From Streptomyces griseosporeus (lineage in GTDB: Bacteria > Actinomycetota > Actinomycetes > Streptomycetales > Streptomycetaceae), in assembly GCF_014656055.1 (NCBI RefSeq), contig NZ_BNBR01000003.1:370482-434481 (forward strand): a stretch of 64,000 nucleotides of DNA, in the 5' to 3' direction. Below the pieces are notes generated by a model, which saw only the letters and a list, made by a program, of their open reading frames with translations, ran no database searches and was not told the origin of the DNA. Below are positions 40,830 to 52,794 of this stretch, piece by piece. Both the position numbers and the translations under genes were made by a program. Within the stretch, counting starts at the first letter, position 1. The number at the start of each line of letters is the position of its first letter.

Positions 40830-41402
40830 ATGGTCAATCTGACGCGTATCTACACCCGGACCGGCGACCAGGGCACCACCGCCCTCGGCGACATGAGCCG
40901 CGTGCCCAAGACCGACCTGCGGATCGCCGCGTACGCCGACGCCAACGAGGCGAACGCGGTGATCGGCACGGCGCTCGCCCTGGGCGGTCTCGACGAGGAG
41001 GTCGTGCAGGTCCTCACCCGCGTCCAGAACGACCTGTTCGACGTGGGCGCCGACCTGTCGACGCCGGTGAAGGAGAACCCCGAGTTCCCGCCGCTCAGGG
41101 TCGAGCAGTTCTACATCGACCGGCTGGAGGCGGACTGCGACCGCTTCAACGAGCGGCTGGAGAAGCTGCGCTCCTTCATCCTGCCGGGCGGCACCCCGGG
41201 CGCCGCCCTGCTGCACCAGGCCTGCACGGTCGTCCGGCGGGCCGAGCGCTCCACCTGGGCGGCCCTGGAGGTGCACGGCGAGACGATGAACCCCCTGACG
41301 GCCACCTACCTCAACCGGCTATCGGACCTGCTCTTCATCCTGGCGCGCACCGCCAACAAGGCCGTCGGGGACGTCCTGTGGGTGCCGGGCGGCGAGCGCT
41401 GA
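40830..41402 (+). CDS. Cob(I)alamin adenosyltransferase, PduO type
   Basis: A 190-residue trimeric adenosyltransferase making adenosylcobalamin from cob(I)alamin and ATP, the cofactor needed by IcmA. PduO motifs: TRTGDQGTTALGDMSRVPKTDLRIAAYADANEANA near the N-terminus (ATP site) and the AERSTWAAL...LNRLSDLLFILAR region. TACGCT ends 6 bases before the ATG, suggesting a leaderless mRNA. The last 84 bases overlap the 3' end of the membrane-protein gene on the other strand. Confidence 0.95.
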   Translation: MVNLTRIYTRTGDQGTTALGDMSRVPKTDLRIAAYADANEANAVIGTALALGGLDEEVVQVLTRVQNDLFDVGADLSTPVKENPEFPPLRVEQFYIDRLEADCDRFNERLEKLRSFILPGGTPGAALLHQACTVVRRAERSTWAALEVHGETMNPLTATYLNRLSDLLFILARTANKAVGDVLWVPGGER

Positions 41403-41951
41403 CCGCTCCGCGGTCCCGGCCGGGGCCTTCTTCGGCCAGATCAGGTACGTCAGCGCGATCAGACCGTGGACGGCGACGATCCGTGCCGCCGTCGCCTGGA
41501 AGGCCCGCAGGGACGACACGTCCCCGTCGCCGCCGACGTACCGGACGGCGCCCTGGAGCAGCGCCGCCGCCACCGCCGACGCGAGCAGCGTCCGCAGCCA
41601 CAGCGCGCCCTCGTACCGGGCGCGGGCCATGCCGTAGCGGGGCGGGCCCGGCCGCTTCGGCGCCCCGGCCAGGCGGTGGGCGGCCCAGCCGTCCAGCCGG
41701 CGGATCGTGTAGTGGCCGTAGCCGACGGTGAAGCCGATGTAGAGCGCCGCCAGGCCGTGCTCCCAGCCCGGCTCGGCGCCGTTCTTCAGGTCGACGGCGG
41801 TCACCACGAACAGCACCAGCTCCAGCAGCGGCTCGCACAGCAGCAGGACGACGCTCGTCCGCCGCCACCCCAGCAGGTAGCGGACGGCGAGGCCCAGGGC
41901 CAGCAGCACCCAGAAGCCCGCCTCGCAGGCGACGATCAACGCGACGATCAC
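41319..41951 (-). CDS. Integral membrane protein of unknown function
   Basis: A 210-residue protein with about five hydrophobic segments (first MIVALIVACEAGFWVLLALGLAVRYLL from the GTG start; last VAVHGLIALTYLIW near residue 170) and a basic loop (RRLDGWAAHRLAGAPKRPGPPRY). AAGGAG lies 6 bases before the GTG. The final 28 codons overlap the adenosyltransferase gene tail to tail. No family assigned. Real coding is supported by the membrane pattern and the strong ribosome site. Confidence 0.8.
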   Translation of the reverse strand: MIVALIVACEAGFWVLLALGLAVRYLLGWRRTSVVLLLCEPLLELVLFVVTAVDLKNGAEPGWEHGLAALYIGFTVGYGHYTIRRLDGWAAHRLAGAPKRPGPPRYGMARARYEGALWLRTLLASAVAAALLQGAVRYVGGDGDVSSLRAFQATAARIVAVHGLIALTYLIWPKKAPAGTAERSALAARHPQDVPDGLVGGARQDEEQVR

Positions 41952-42104
41952 GGCTCGCTCCTTCCGGTCACCCTTCCAGGCTCCCGGCGCCCCCGGCCGA
42001 TCGCGTCGTCGCCGCAGACGAACCGCGAGTACATCGAAAGATGCAGTTCCGGACCCTTCCGCGGAAGCACGCGGCGGGCCGCGCCTCCGTGTTGGATGGG
42101 GGAC

Positions 42105-43262
42105 ATGGCCGCACCGCTCCCCCGTCCCCACCGCTTCGACGTGTGGCTCGCCGTCTGCGGGCTGCTCGGCGGGGTCGCGATGTGGGCGCTGGGCCTGTCC
42201 ACGTCCGGCACCGGTGTGCTCCCCGCCGCCTGGCAGCTCCTGCCGCTGGCGGTGACGGCCGCTCTGGAGCTGCTGCGCCGCACCCGCCCCCAGTTCGCCC
42301 TCGTCGTCGGCACCTTCGCCGTCGTCTTCGACGTGTTCACGCCGGGCAACGCGGCGACGCTCCTGATGTACACGGACCTGGCCTACGCGGCCGTCCTGTA
42401 CGGCACCCCCGCCGCCGCCCGCCGCATCCCGGTGACGACCGGGCTGGTCACGCTCGGCGTCACGGTGGGTTTCCTGCTGTGGTGGCGCGAGCCGGAGGCG
42501 CTGCTCGTCGGGCTCGGCACGGGCATCGTCTCCTTCGGCCCGGCCGCCACCGGCGCCCTCGTGCGCAACCACCGGGACGCCGCCGAGGCCGCCCGGCTGC
42601 GCGCCGAGCAGACCGCGCTGCTGGCCGAGCTGGACCGCGGCCAGGCCGTCACCGCCGAACGCGCCCGGGTGGCGCGCGAGTTGCACGACATGGTCGCCAA
42701 CCGCCTCTCCGCGATCGCCATCCACTCCACCGCCGCCCTGTCCCTGGACGACGCGGACACCAGCCGGGACGCGCTGAAGGTCATCCGGGAGAACAGCGTC
42801 GAGGGCCTGGCCGAGATGCGGCGGCTCATCGGCATCCTGCGGGACAGCAGCGGCGACCTGGAGCCGGCCGTGGCGCCCACCCTCGACGGGCTCGGCGCGC
42901 TGGTGGACGGCGCCCGCGCCAACGGACTCGACGTCGAGGTCGACGCCGGGCACGGGCCGCTGCCCGCGCCGGTGGAGCTGGCCGCCTACCGCATCGTGCA
43001 GGAGTCCCTCACCAACGCCCTCAAGCATGCCGCGCCCGGCCGGGTCACGGTGTCCCTGGCCCGCCGGGACCACTGTCTGACGGTCACCGTGACCAGCCCC
43101 TTCGGCGACCGGGACGGGCCGCGCGCGCCCGGCTCCGGTGCCGGTCTGGTCGGCATGCGCGAGCGGGCGGCGCTGCTGGGCGGCACCTTCACCGCCGGAC
43201 CGGACGGCGAGCTGTGGACCGTACGCGCCGAACTTCCCCTGACCGAAGGAGATCCCGCATGA
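42105..43262 (+). CDS. Two-component sensor histidine kinase
   Basis: A 385-residue kinase of the NarL-partner (HisKA_3) class. Four to five membrane segments lie within 1-150, with no large sensor loop. A short coiled coil leads to the dimerisation domain with phosphorylatable His194 in ARVARELHDMVANRLSAIA, and a HATPase domain ends with GSGAGLVGMRERAALLGG. The start is ATG 42105, with GGGGG 4-8 bases upstream; ATG 42096 is an alternative. The stop overlaps the response-regulator start. Confidence 0.92.
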   Translation: MAAPLPRPHRFDVWLAVCGLLGGVAMWALGLSTSGTGVLPAAWQLLPLAVTAALELLRRTRPQFALVVGTFAVVFDVFTPGNAATLLMYTDLAYAAVLYGTPAAARRIPVTTGLVTLGVTVGFLLWWREPEALLVGLGTGIVSFGPAATGALVRNHRDAAEAARLRAEQTALLAELDRGQAVTAERARVARELHDMVANRLSAIAIHSTAALSLDDADTSRDALKVIRENSVEGLAEMRRLIGILRDSSGDLEPAVAPTLDGLGALVDGARANGLDVEVDAGHGPLPAPVELAAYRIVQESLTNALKHAAPGRVTVSLARRDHCLTVTVTSPFGDRDGPRAPGSGAGLVGMRERAALLGGTFTAGPDGELWTVRAELPLTEGDPA

Positions 43263-43909
43263 CCCGCCCCGTGAGGGTCCTCGTCGCCGAGGATCAGTCC
43301 GCCGTGCGCGCCGGGCTGGTGCTGATCCTGCGCAGCGCGCCCGGCATCGAGGTGGTGGGCGAGGCGGCCGACGGCGAGGAGGCGGTGGCACGCGCCCGGG
43401 AGCTGCGGCCGGACGTGGTGCTGATGGACGTGCAGATGCCGCGGCTGGACGGGGTGGCGGCGACCCGGCAGGTGGTGGCGGAGGGTCTGGCCGACGTGCT
43501 GGTGCTGACCACCTTCGACCTGGACGAGTACGTCTTCGGCGCGCTGCGCGCGGGGGCGGCGGGGTTCCTGCTGAAGAACACCGAGGCCCGCGATCTCGTC
43601 GAGGCGGTGCGCACGGTGGCGCGCGGCGAGGGGATCGTCGCGCCGGCGGTGACCCGGCGGCTCATCGCGGAGTTCGCCGCGGGCCCGGCGCGGGGACCGA
43701 AGGCGGATCCGGCCGTGCTGGACGGTCTCACCCGGCGCGAGCGGGAGGTGCTGTCCTGTCTCGGCGAGGGGTTGTCGAACGCCGGGATCGCCGAGCGGCT
43801 GGAGATGGCCGAGGCCACCGTGAAGACGCACGTCAGCCGTCTGCTGGGGAAGCTGGAGCTGCGCAGCCGGGTCCAAGCGGCCGTACTCGCGCAGGAGTTG
43901 GGTCTCTGA
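43259..43909 (+). CDS. NarL/LuxR-type response regulator
   Basis: A 216-residue regulator: receiver domain with phospho-acceptor Asp57 (VVLMDVQMPRLDG), conserved Thr and Lys (LTTFD; GFLLKN), and a LuxR helix-turn-helix (LTRREREVLSCLGEGLSNAGIAERLEMAEATVKTHVSRLLGKL). The ATGA overlap couples it to the kinase. It is followed directly by the chiC promoter, which may or may not be a target: in some Streptomyces, chitinase genes are next to their own two-component system. Confidence 0.93.
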   Translation: MTRPVRVLVAEDQSAVRAGLVLILRSAPGIEVVGEAADGEEAVARARELRPDVVLMDVQMPRLDGVAATRQVVAEGLADVLVLTTFDLDEYVFGALRAGAAGFLLKNTEARDLVEAVRTVARGEGIVAPAVTRRLIAEFAAGPARGPKADPAVLDGLTRREREVLSCLGEGLSNAGIAERLEMAEATVKTHVSRLLGKLELRSRVQAAVLAQELGL

Positions 43910-43927
43910 CCCGGGACCCTCGTCAAG

Positions 43928-43969
43928 TGGTCCAGACCTATTGACCTATGGTCCAGACCTTTCTATTCT
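43928..43969 (+). promoter_or_regulatory. chiC promoter with two direct repeats
   Basis: TGGTCCAGACCT occurs at 43928-43939 and again at 43949-43960. The first copy ends two bases before a -35 box TTGACC (43941-43946), and the second fills most of the 17-base spacer before the -10 box TATTCT (43964-43969). This is the classic Streptomyces chitinase promoter, where paired 12-bp repeats mediate chitin induction and glucose repression. The half AGTGGTCCAGACC also resembles DasR sites. Confidence 0.9.
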
Positions 43970-44035
43970 CGCGGCACCGTGGGCATGAAGGCTCAGTCAT
44001 GCTCCTGACACCCCCAATGACGAGGGAGGCGCAGC

Positions 44036-45856
<1,821 letters not shown>

Positions 45857-45887
45857 CAACTACACCCTGTAAGAGCTACACCGCGAG

Positions 45888-46334
45888 CTAAGCGACATTG
45901 ACGCGCTGACCGGGCGGGGCTGCTTCCAGCCACGCGAGAAATCCGGTCAGCGCGTCTTCGCTCATCGCCAGCTCCAGCCGGACGCCCCGGTGCAGACAGG
46001 CCAGGATCACCGCGTCGGAGAGCAGCGCCAGTTCCTCCTCGCCCTCGGGCAGCCGGCGCCCGGCCACCTCGATCGAGGAACGCTCCAGGACACGGCGCGG
46101 GCGGGGGGCGTAGGAGAAGACCCGGAACCACTCCACACGGTCGCCGTTGTAGCGGGCGACCCCGTAGGACCAGCCCTTGCCGCTGGTGTCGGGTTTCTCG
46201 GGGATGTCCCAACGCAGGGAACAGTCGAACGTGCCGCCGGAGCGCTGGATGAGTCTGCGGCGCAGACCGAAGACGAACAGCCCCAGCACCACGAGGGCGA
46301 CGACGATTCCGCACACAGTCAGAGCGAGGACCAT
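45888..46334 (-). CDS. DUF2550 membrane-anchored protein
   Basis: A 148-residue protein with one N-terminal hydrophobic segment (about 3-24) followed by basic residues and a soluble DUF2550 domain (GGTFDCSLRWDIPEKPDTSGKGWSYGVARYNGDRVEWFRVFSY). The family sits beside the atp operon throughout actinobacteria, as here. GAGGAGG is 10 bases before the ATG. The function is unknown; a link to ATP synthase is by position only. Confidence 0.92.
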   Translation of the reverse strand: MVLALTVCGIVVALVVLGLFVFGLRRRLIQRSGGTFDCSLRWDIPEKPDTSGKGWSYGVARYNGDRVEWFRVFSYAPRPRRVLERSSIEVAGRRLPEGEEELALLSDAVILACLHRGVRLELAMSEDALTGFLAWLEAAPPGQRVNVA

Positions 46335-46410
46335 CGACTACCGACCTCCTCGTCTCTCTGTATCCAGCCTGCGCGGCAGGTAACGGAACGGAAAAAACAT
46401 CCAGATCTGC

Positions 46411-46458
46411 CTCAGCCGCGGCCGGCTCCGGATCACTCCGGTGCCGGCCGCGGCTGAG
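46411..46458 (-). terminator. Terminator of the atp operon
   Basis: A 15-bp perfect stem (46411-46425 with 46444-46458, CTCAGCCGCGGCCGG) lies 31 bases past the atpC stop. On the minus strand a run of six T follows 14 bases beyond the stem. It ends the ATP synthase transcript before the DUF2550 gene. Confidence 0.9.
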
Positions 46459-46488
46459 TAGGTCATCTTACGGGGTGACGCTCCCCGG

Positions 46489-46863
46489 TCAGCGTGCCGT
46501 CGCCGCACGCAGGCGGACGTCGGCGCGGCGCTCGGCTACGGCGTCGCCCTCCGCCTTCGCGCGCTCCAGCTCCCGCTCCGCACGCTGGACGTCGATCTCG
46601 TCCGACAGCTCGGCGACCTCGGCCAGCAGCGACAGCTTGTCGTCGGCGAACGAGATGAAACCGCCGTGCACCGCGGCGACGACCGTCCCGCCGTCGCTGG
46701 TCCGGATGGTCACCGGGCCCGACTCCAGCACACCGAGCAGCGGCTGGTGACCGGGCATGACGCCGATGTCGCCGGACGTGGTGCGCGCGACGACCAGGGT
46801 GGCCTCGCCGGACCAGACCTCTCGGTCGGCCGCGACCAGCGCGACGTGCAGCTCAGCAGCCAA
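46489..46863 (-). CDS. atpC: ATP synthase F1 subunit epsilon
   Basis: A 124-residue epsilon subunit: N-terminal beta sandwich (MAAELHVALVAADREVWSGEATLVVARTTSGDIGVMPGHQPLLG) and a short C-terminal helical hairpin (ERELERAKAEGDAVAERRADVRLR). The start is the rare TTG at 46863, fixed by GAGGAG upstream and the conserved N-terminus. It is the last gene of the operon, 111 bases after atpD. Confidence 0.95.
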   Translation of the reverse strand: MAAELHVALVAADREVWSGEATLVVARTTSGDIGVMPGHQPLLGVLESGPVTIRTSDGGTVVAAVHGGFISFADDKLSLLAEVAELSDEIDVQRAERELERAKAEGDAVAERRADVRLRAATAR

Positions 46864-46974
46864 GGGTGGCTCCTCTGGTCACCACCCGGCGGGGGTGCCG
46901 GGTGTGGGTTACAAGTCTAGTGGGCGTGAAGGAGGGGGCGGGACGTGCCCGCCCCCTCCGTCAGAGCGCGGGGC

Positions 46975-48410
<1,436 letters not shown>

Positions 48411-48411
<1 letters not shown>

Positions 48412-49328
48412 TAGTAGTCACTCCCCGCGGTCGCGTCGGCGAGGGCACTCGCGCCACCGACGATCTCGCTGATTTCCTGGGTGATTTCGGCCTGGCGGGC
48501 CTGGTTGGCAAGCCGGGACAGCGTCTCGATGAGCTCACCGGCGTTGTCGGTGGCCGACTTCATCGCGCGCCGCGTGGCGGCGTGCTTCGAAGCGGCCGAC
48601 TGGAGCAGCGCGTTGTAGACACGGCTCTCCACGTACCGCGGCAGCAGGGCGTCGAGGACGTCCTCCGCCGACGGCTCGAAGTCGTACAGGGGAAGGATCT
48701 CGCCCTTGGGGTGAGCCTCCTCCTTGACCTCGTCGAGGCTGAGCGGCAGCAGGCGCGCGTCCAGCGCCGTCTGCGTCATCATCGACACGAACTCGGTGTA
48801 CACGATGTGGATCTCGTCCACGCCGCCGTCCGCCGTGTCCTTCTCGATGGCCTCGATCAGCGGAGCCGCGACCTTCTTGGCGTCCGCGTACGTGGGCTCG
48901 TCGGTGAAGCCGCTCCACGACTCCGCGATCTTGCGCTCACGGAAGTTGTAGTGGGCGACACCGCGCCGGCCGACGATGTACGTGTCGACCTGCTTGCCCT
49001 CGCGCTCCAGCCGCTCGGTGAGCTGCTCCGCCGCCTTGATGGCGTTGGAGTTGAACGCGCCGGCCAGACCGCGGTCGCTGGTCAGCAGCAGCACCGCGGA
49101 CCGGGTGACCGTCTCGGCCTGGGTGGTCAGCGGGTGCTTGGTGTTCGAGCCCGTACCGACCGCCGTGACCGCGCGGGTCAGTTCCTGCGCGTACGGCGTG
49201 GACGCCGCCACCTTGCGCTGCGCCTTGACGACGCGCGAGGCGGCGATCATCTCCATCGCCTTGGTGATCTTCTTGGTCGCGGTGACGGATCGGATGCGAC
49301 GCTTGTAGACCCGGAGCTGGGCTCCCAT
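48411..49328 (-). CDS. atpG: ATP synthase F1 subunit gamma
   Basis: A 305-residue central-stalk subunit. N-terminal helix GAQLRVYKRRIRSVTATKKITKAMEMIAASR and C-terminal helix around ATRRAMKSATDNAGELIETLSRLANQARQAEITQEISEIVGGA, the conserved rotor contact. It is slightly longer than the E. coli protein because of an actinobacterial insertion (about 200-220). It begins 21 bases after atpA. Confidence 0.97.
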
Positions 49329-49349
49329 GAGTCAGGTCCCTTCCTTACG

Positions 49350-50939
49350 TCACTTGGCGGCGGCCGGAACGTCCTCGCCGAGAAGCTTGCCGTCCGAGGT
49401 CTCGAACTGCTTCTTGAAGTCGGCGATCGCGTCGGCGACAGCGGTGAGGGTGTCGTCCGACATCTTGCCGCCCTCCTTGATGGAGGTCATGAGGCCCTGC
49501 TCCTTGCGGTGCAGGTACTCCAGCAGCTCCTTCTCGAAGCGGCGGATGTCGTTGACGGGGACGTCGTCCATCTTGCCGGTGGTGCCGGCCCACACGGAGA
49601 CGACCTGGTCCTCGGTGGACATCGGCTGGTACTGGTCCTGCTTCAGCAGCTCGACCATGCGCTGACCGCGCTCCAGCTGCGCCTTCGACGCGGCGTCCAG
49701 GTCGGAACCGAAGGCGGCGAACGCCTCCAGCTCACGGAACTGGGCCAGGTCCACGCGCAGACGGCCGGAGACCTGCTTCATCGCCTTGTGCTGCGCGGAA
49801 CCACCGACTCGGGAGACGGAGATACCGACGTTCAGCGCGGGGCGCTGACCGGCGTTGAACAGGTCCGACTCCAGGAAGCACTGGCCGTCGGTGATGGAGA
49901 TGACGTTGGTCGGGATGAACGCCGAGACGTCGTTGGCCTTGGTCTCGACGATCGGCAGACCGGTCATCGAGCCGGCACCCATGTCGTCGGAGAGCTTCGC
50001 GCAGCGCTCCAGCAGACGGGAGTGCAGGTAGAAGACGTCACCCGGGTAGGCCTCACGGCCCGGCGGGCGGCGCAGCAGCAGCGACACGGCGCGGTAGGCG
50101 TCGGCCTGCTTCGACAGGTCGTCGAAGACGATCAGGACGTGCTTGCCCTGGTACATCCAGTGCTGGCCGATGGCCGAGCCGGTGTACGGCGCCAGGTACT
50201 TGAAGCCGGCCGGGTCGGACGCCGGGGCGGCGACGATGGTCGTGTACTCCAGCGCGCCGTTCTCCTCCAGCGCGCGGCGGACCGACGCGATGGTGGAGCC
50301 CTTCTGGCCGATGGCGACGTAGATGCAGCGGACCTGCTTGTTCGGGTCGCCGGTGCGCCAGTTGTCGCGCTGGTTGATGATCGTGTCGACGGCCAGGGCG
50401 GTCTTGCCGGTCTGGCGGTCACCGATGATCAGCTGACGCTGACCACGGCCGATCGGGGTCATCGCGTCGACGGCCTTGTAGCCGGTCTCCATCGGCTCGT
50501 GCACCGACTTGCGCTGCATGACCGTGGGGGCCTGCAGTTCGAGGGCGCGGCGGCCGTCGGTCTCGATCTCGCCGAGGCCGTCGATCGGGTTGCCGAGCGG
50601 GTCGACGACGCGGCCGAGGTAGCCCTCGCCCACGGCGACCGACAGGACCTCGCCGGTGCGGGTGACCGGCTGGCCCTCTTCGATGCCGCTGAACTCGCCG
50701 AGGACGATGGCACCGATCTCGCGCTCCTCGAGGTTGAGGGCGAGGCCGAGGGTGCCGTCCTCGAACTTCAGCAGTTCGTTGGCCATGGCCGAGGGAAGAC
50801 CCTCGACCTTCGCGATGCCGTCGCCGGCAAGGGTGACCGTACCGACCTCCTCGCGCGAGGCCGCGTCCGGCTTGTACGACTGGACGAAGGTCTCCAGTGC
50901 GTCCCGGATCTCCTCCGGCCGGATCGTGAGCTCCGCCAT
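49350..50939 (-). CDS. atpA: ATP synthase F1 subunit alpha
   Basis: A 529-residue non-catalytic nucleotide-binding subunit. P-loop GDRQTGKT at 173-180; signature around PALNVGISVSRVGGSAQ; arginine finger region IVSVTDGQ-like (VISITDGQ). The ATG at 50939 (MAELTIRPEEIRDAL) has AGGGAA upstream. It is preceded by a 139-base gap from atpH that contains a small perfect hairpin. Confidence 0.98.
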   Translation of the reverse strand: MAELTIRPEEIRDALETFVQSYKPDAASREEVGTVTLAGDGIAKVEGLPSAMANELLKFEDGTLGLALNLEEREIGAIVLGEFSGIEEGQPVTRTGEVLSVAVGEGYLGRVVDPLGNPIDGLGEIETDGRRALELQAPTVMQRKSVHEPMETGYKAVDAMTPIGRGQRQLIIGDRQTGKTALAVDTIINQRDNWRTGDPNKQVRCIYVAIGQKGSTIASVRRALEENGALEYTTIVAAPASDPAGFKYLAPYTGSAIGQHWMYQGKHVLIVFDDLSKQADAYRAVSLLLRRPPGREAYPGDVFYLHSRLLERCAKLSDDMGAGSMTGLPIVETKANDVSAFIPTNVISITDGQCFLESDLFNAGQRPALNVGISVSRVGGSAQHKAMKQVSGRLRVDLAQFRELEAFAAFGSDLDAASKAQLERGQRMVELLKQDQYQPMSTEDQVVSVWAGTTGKMDDVPVNDIRRFEKELLEYLHRKEQGLMTSIKEGGKMSDDTLTAVADAIADFKKQFETSDGKLLGEDVPAAAK

Positions 50940-50987
50940 CTGGGTTCCCTGCTCTCCTTGTTGGGCCCGAAGTTTCACTTGGGGGGT

Positions 50988-51004
50988 CTGGGGGCGACCC
51001 CCAG
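50988..51004 (-). other. Small hairpin between atpH and atpA
   Basis: CTGGGGG-CGA-CCCCCAG is a perfect 7-bp stem with a 3-base loop within the polycistronic leader of atpA, 49 bases before its start. It may stabilise or mark processing of the message so that alpha and beta are made in excess. There is no T-tract. Confidence 0.55.
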
Positions 51005-51078
51005 GAATCCTCTGCACGGCCCAACCAGGGCCGTAAGTACGTACTGCGTGTTCAGTTGCCGCGCCTCGTGCGAAGCGG

Positions 51079-51894
51079 TCAGCTCGCCATCCGGCGCTCG
51101 GCGTCCGCGATGCGGTCCGCCAGGGAGCCGTTGATGACCTCGTCGCCGACCTGCACCCGGATCCCGCCGAGGACCTCGGGGTCCACGTCGAGGTTCAGGT
51201 GCATCTGGCGGCCGTAGAGCTTCGCCAGGGCCGCACCCAGGCGCTGCTTCTGCGGGTCGCTCAGCGGCACCGCCGACGTGACGACGGCGACCATGCGGTC
51301 CCGGCGCTCGGCCGCCAGCTTGGACAGGGACTCGAGTCCCGACTCCAGGCTACGACCCCGCGGCGCGGTCACAAGGCGCGTGACCAGACGCTCGGTGGCC
51401 GGCTTGGCCCGGCCGCCGAGCAGGCTGCGCAGCAGCTCGCCCTTGGCCGAGGTGGTGGCGGCACGGTCGGTGAGCGCGGCGCGCAGCTCGGTGGAGGAGG
51501 CGACGATCCGGCCGAACCGGAACAGCTCGTCCTCGACGTCGTCGAGCGTGCCCGTCCGCTGGGCGGCGGTGAGGTCGGCGGTGTTCGCCAGCTCCTCCAG
51601 CGCGTCCACCAGGTCGCGCGTCTGCGACCAGCGCGAACGCACCATGCCGGACACCAGGTCGGCGGTCTCGCCGCTGACCTGGGTGCCGAGCAGGCGCTGG
51701 ACCAGCTCGGCCTTGGCCTCGCCGGCCTGCGCCGGGTCGGTCAGGACCCGACGCAGCGACACCTCGCGGTGGAGCAGCGCGGTGACGGCCGCCAGCTCGT
51801 CGGCGAGCTTCGCGGCGTCGACGGCCGTTGCGTCCGTCAGCGCGTCGAGACGCTCACGGGCGGCTGCCAGGGCCTCGCGGCTCGCTCCGTTCAT
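51079..51894 (-). CDS. atpH: ATP synthase F1 subunit delta
   Basis: A 271-residue delta subunit, about 90 residues longer than the E. coli protein, as usual in actinobacteria. The N-terminal helical domain (MNGASREALAAARERLDALTD) and the C-terminal region LDVDPEVLGGIRVQVGDEVINGSLADRI are conserved. The start overlaps the atpF stop as ATGA. Confidence 0.96.
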   Translation of the reverse strand: MNGASREALAAARERLDALTDATAVDAAKLADELAAVTALLHREVSLRRVLTDPAQAGEAKAELVQRLLGTQVSGETADLVSGMVRSRWSQTRDLVDALEELANTADLTAAQRTGTLDDVEDELFRFGRIVASSTELRAALTDRAATTSAKGELLRSLLGGRAKPATERLVTRLVTAPRGRSLESGLESLSKLAAERRDRMVAVVTSAVPLSDPQKQRLGAALAKLYGRQMHLNLDVDPEVLGGIRVQVGDEVINGSLADRIADAERRMAS

Positions 51895-52439
51895 CGCGCG
51901 GCCTCGGCCTTCTCCTCGAGCTCGTCGAGGAAGCGGTCGATGACGCGGCTCTGGCGGGCGTGGTCCTCAAGGGACTCACCGACGAGCTTGCCGGCCAGCT
52001 CGGTGGCGAGCTTGCCGACGTCCTGACGCAGCGAGGACGCGGCGGCCTTGCGGTCGGCCTCGATCTGGGCGTGACCGGCGGCGACGATCTCCTCGCGCTG
52101 ACGCTGGCCCTCGGCCCGCATCTCGGCGATGAGCGCGGCACCCTGCTCCTGCGCCTCCTGGCGCAGACGCGCGGCCTCGTGCCGGGCCTCGGCGAGCTGG
52201 GCCTTGTACTGCTCAAGGACGCTCTGGGCCTCGACCTTCATGGCCTCGGCCTCTTCGATACCGCCTTCGATCGCCGCGCGGCGCTCCTCCAGAACCTTGT
52301 TGATGTTCGGAAGCAGCTTCTTCCAGAAGAAGAAGAACACGATGGCGAAGGCGATGGTGCCGACGAGCAGCTCGGGGCCCGGCGGGATCAGCGGGTTCTG
52401 CTTCTCCTCGGCCGCCAGCTGCACCAGGTTGGCGATCAC
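51891..52439 (-). CDS. atpF: ATP synthase F0 subunit b
   Basis: A 182-residue peripheral-stalk subunit: one N-terminal membrane helix (about 23-42, LLVGTIAFAIVFFFFWKKLLP) and a long charged coiled coil (about 45-165). The start is GTG at 52439 with AAAGG upstream. It lies between atpE and atpH. Confidence 0.96.
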   Translation of the reverse strand: MIANLVQLAAEEKQNPLIPPGPELLVGTIAFAIVFFFFWKKLLPNINKVLEERRAAIEGGIEEAEAMKVEAQSVLEQYKAQLAEARHEAARLRQEAQEQGAALIAEMRAEGQRQREEIVAAGHAQIEADRKAAASSLRQDVGKLATELAGKLVGESLEDHARQSRVIDRFLDELEEKAEAAR

Positions 52440-52478
52440 ATCAGTGCCTTTCGTCGATACGTGTCGGTAAGAGGTGAA

Positions 52479-52715
52479 TTACTGACCGAACACGAACGGC
52501 ATAACGATGCCGATGAGGGCGAGCGCCTCACAGAAGGCGAAGCCGAGGATCTGGTTGGCGCGGATCAGGCCGGCAGCCTCGGGCTGGCGGGCGAGGGCCT
52601 GCGTGCCGTTACCGAAGATGATGCCGACGCCGACGCCGGGACCGATGGCGGCGAGACCGTAGCCGATGGAACCGAGGGAACCGGAGACCTCAGCGGCAAG
52701 CTGCACAGCGGACAT
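52479..52715 (-). CDS. atpE: ATP synthase F0 subunit c
   Basis: A 78-residue proteolipid of the rotor ring, two membrane helices with the polar loop ARQPE (42-46) and the proton-carrying Glu63 in the second helix (AFCEALALIG). The glycine-rich first helix (GPGVGVGIIFGNG) is typical. AAGGAAG lies upstream of the ATG. Glu63 with no polar partners fits a proton, not sodium, motor. Confidence 0.97.
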   Translation of the reverse strand: MSAVQLAAEVSGSLGSIGYGLAAIGPGVGVGIIFGNGTQALARQPEAAGLIRANQILGFAFCEALALIGIVMPFVFGQ

Positions 52716-52794
52716 GCTGTAACTTCCTTCTCTTTGCGGACCGGTGGGGGTTGGCCACCGGACGACTGGGGGTTTTCGGGCGGGGTGGTGTGGC

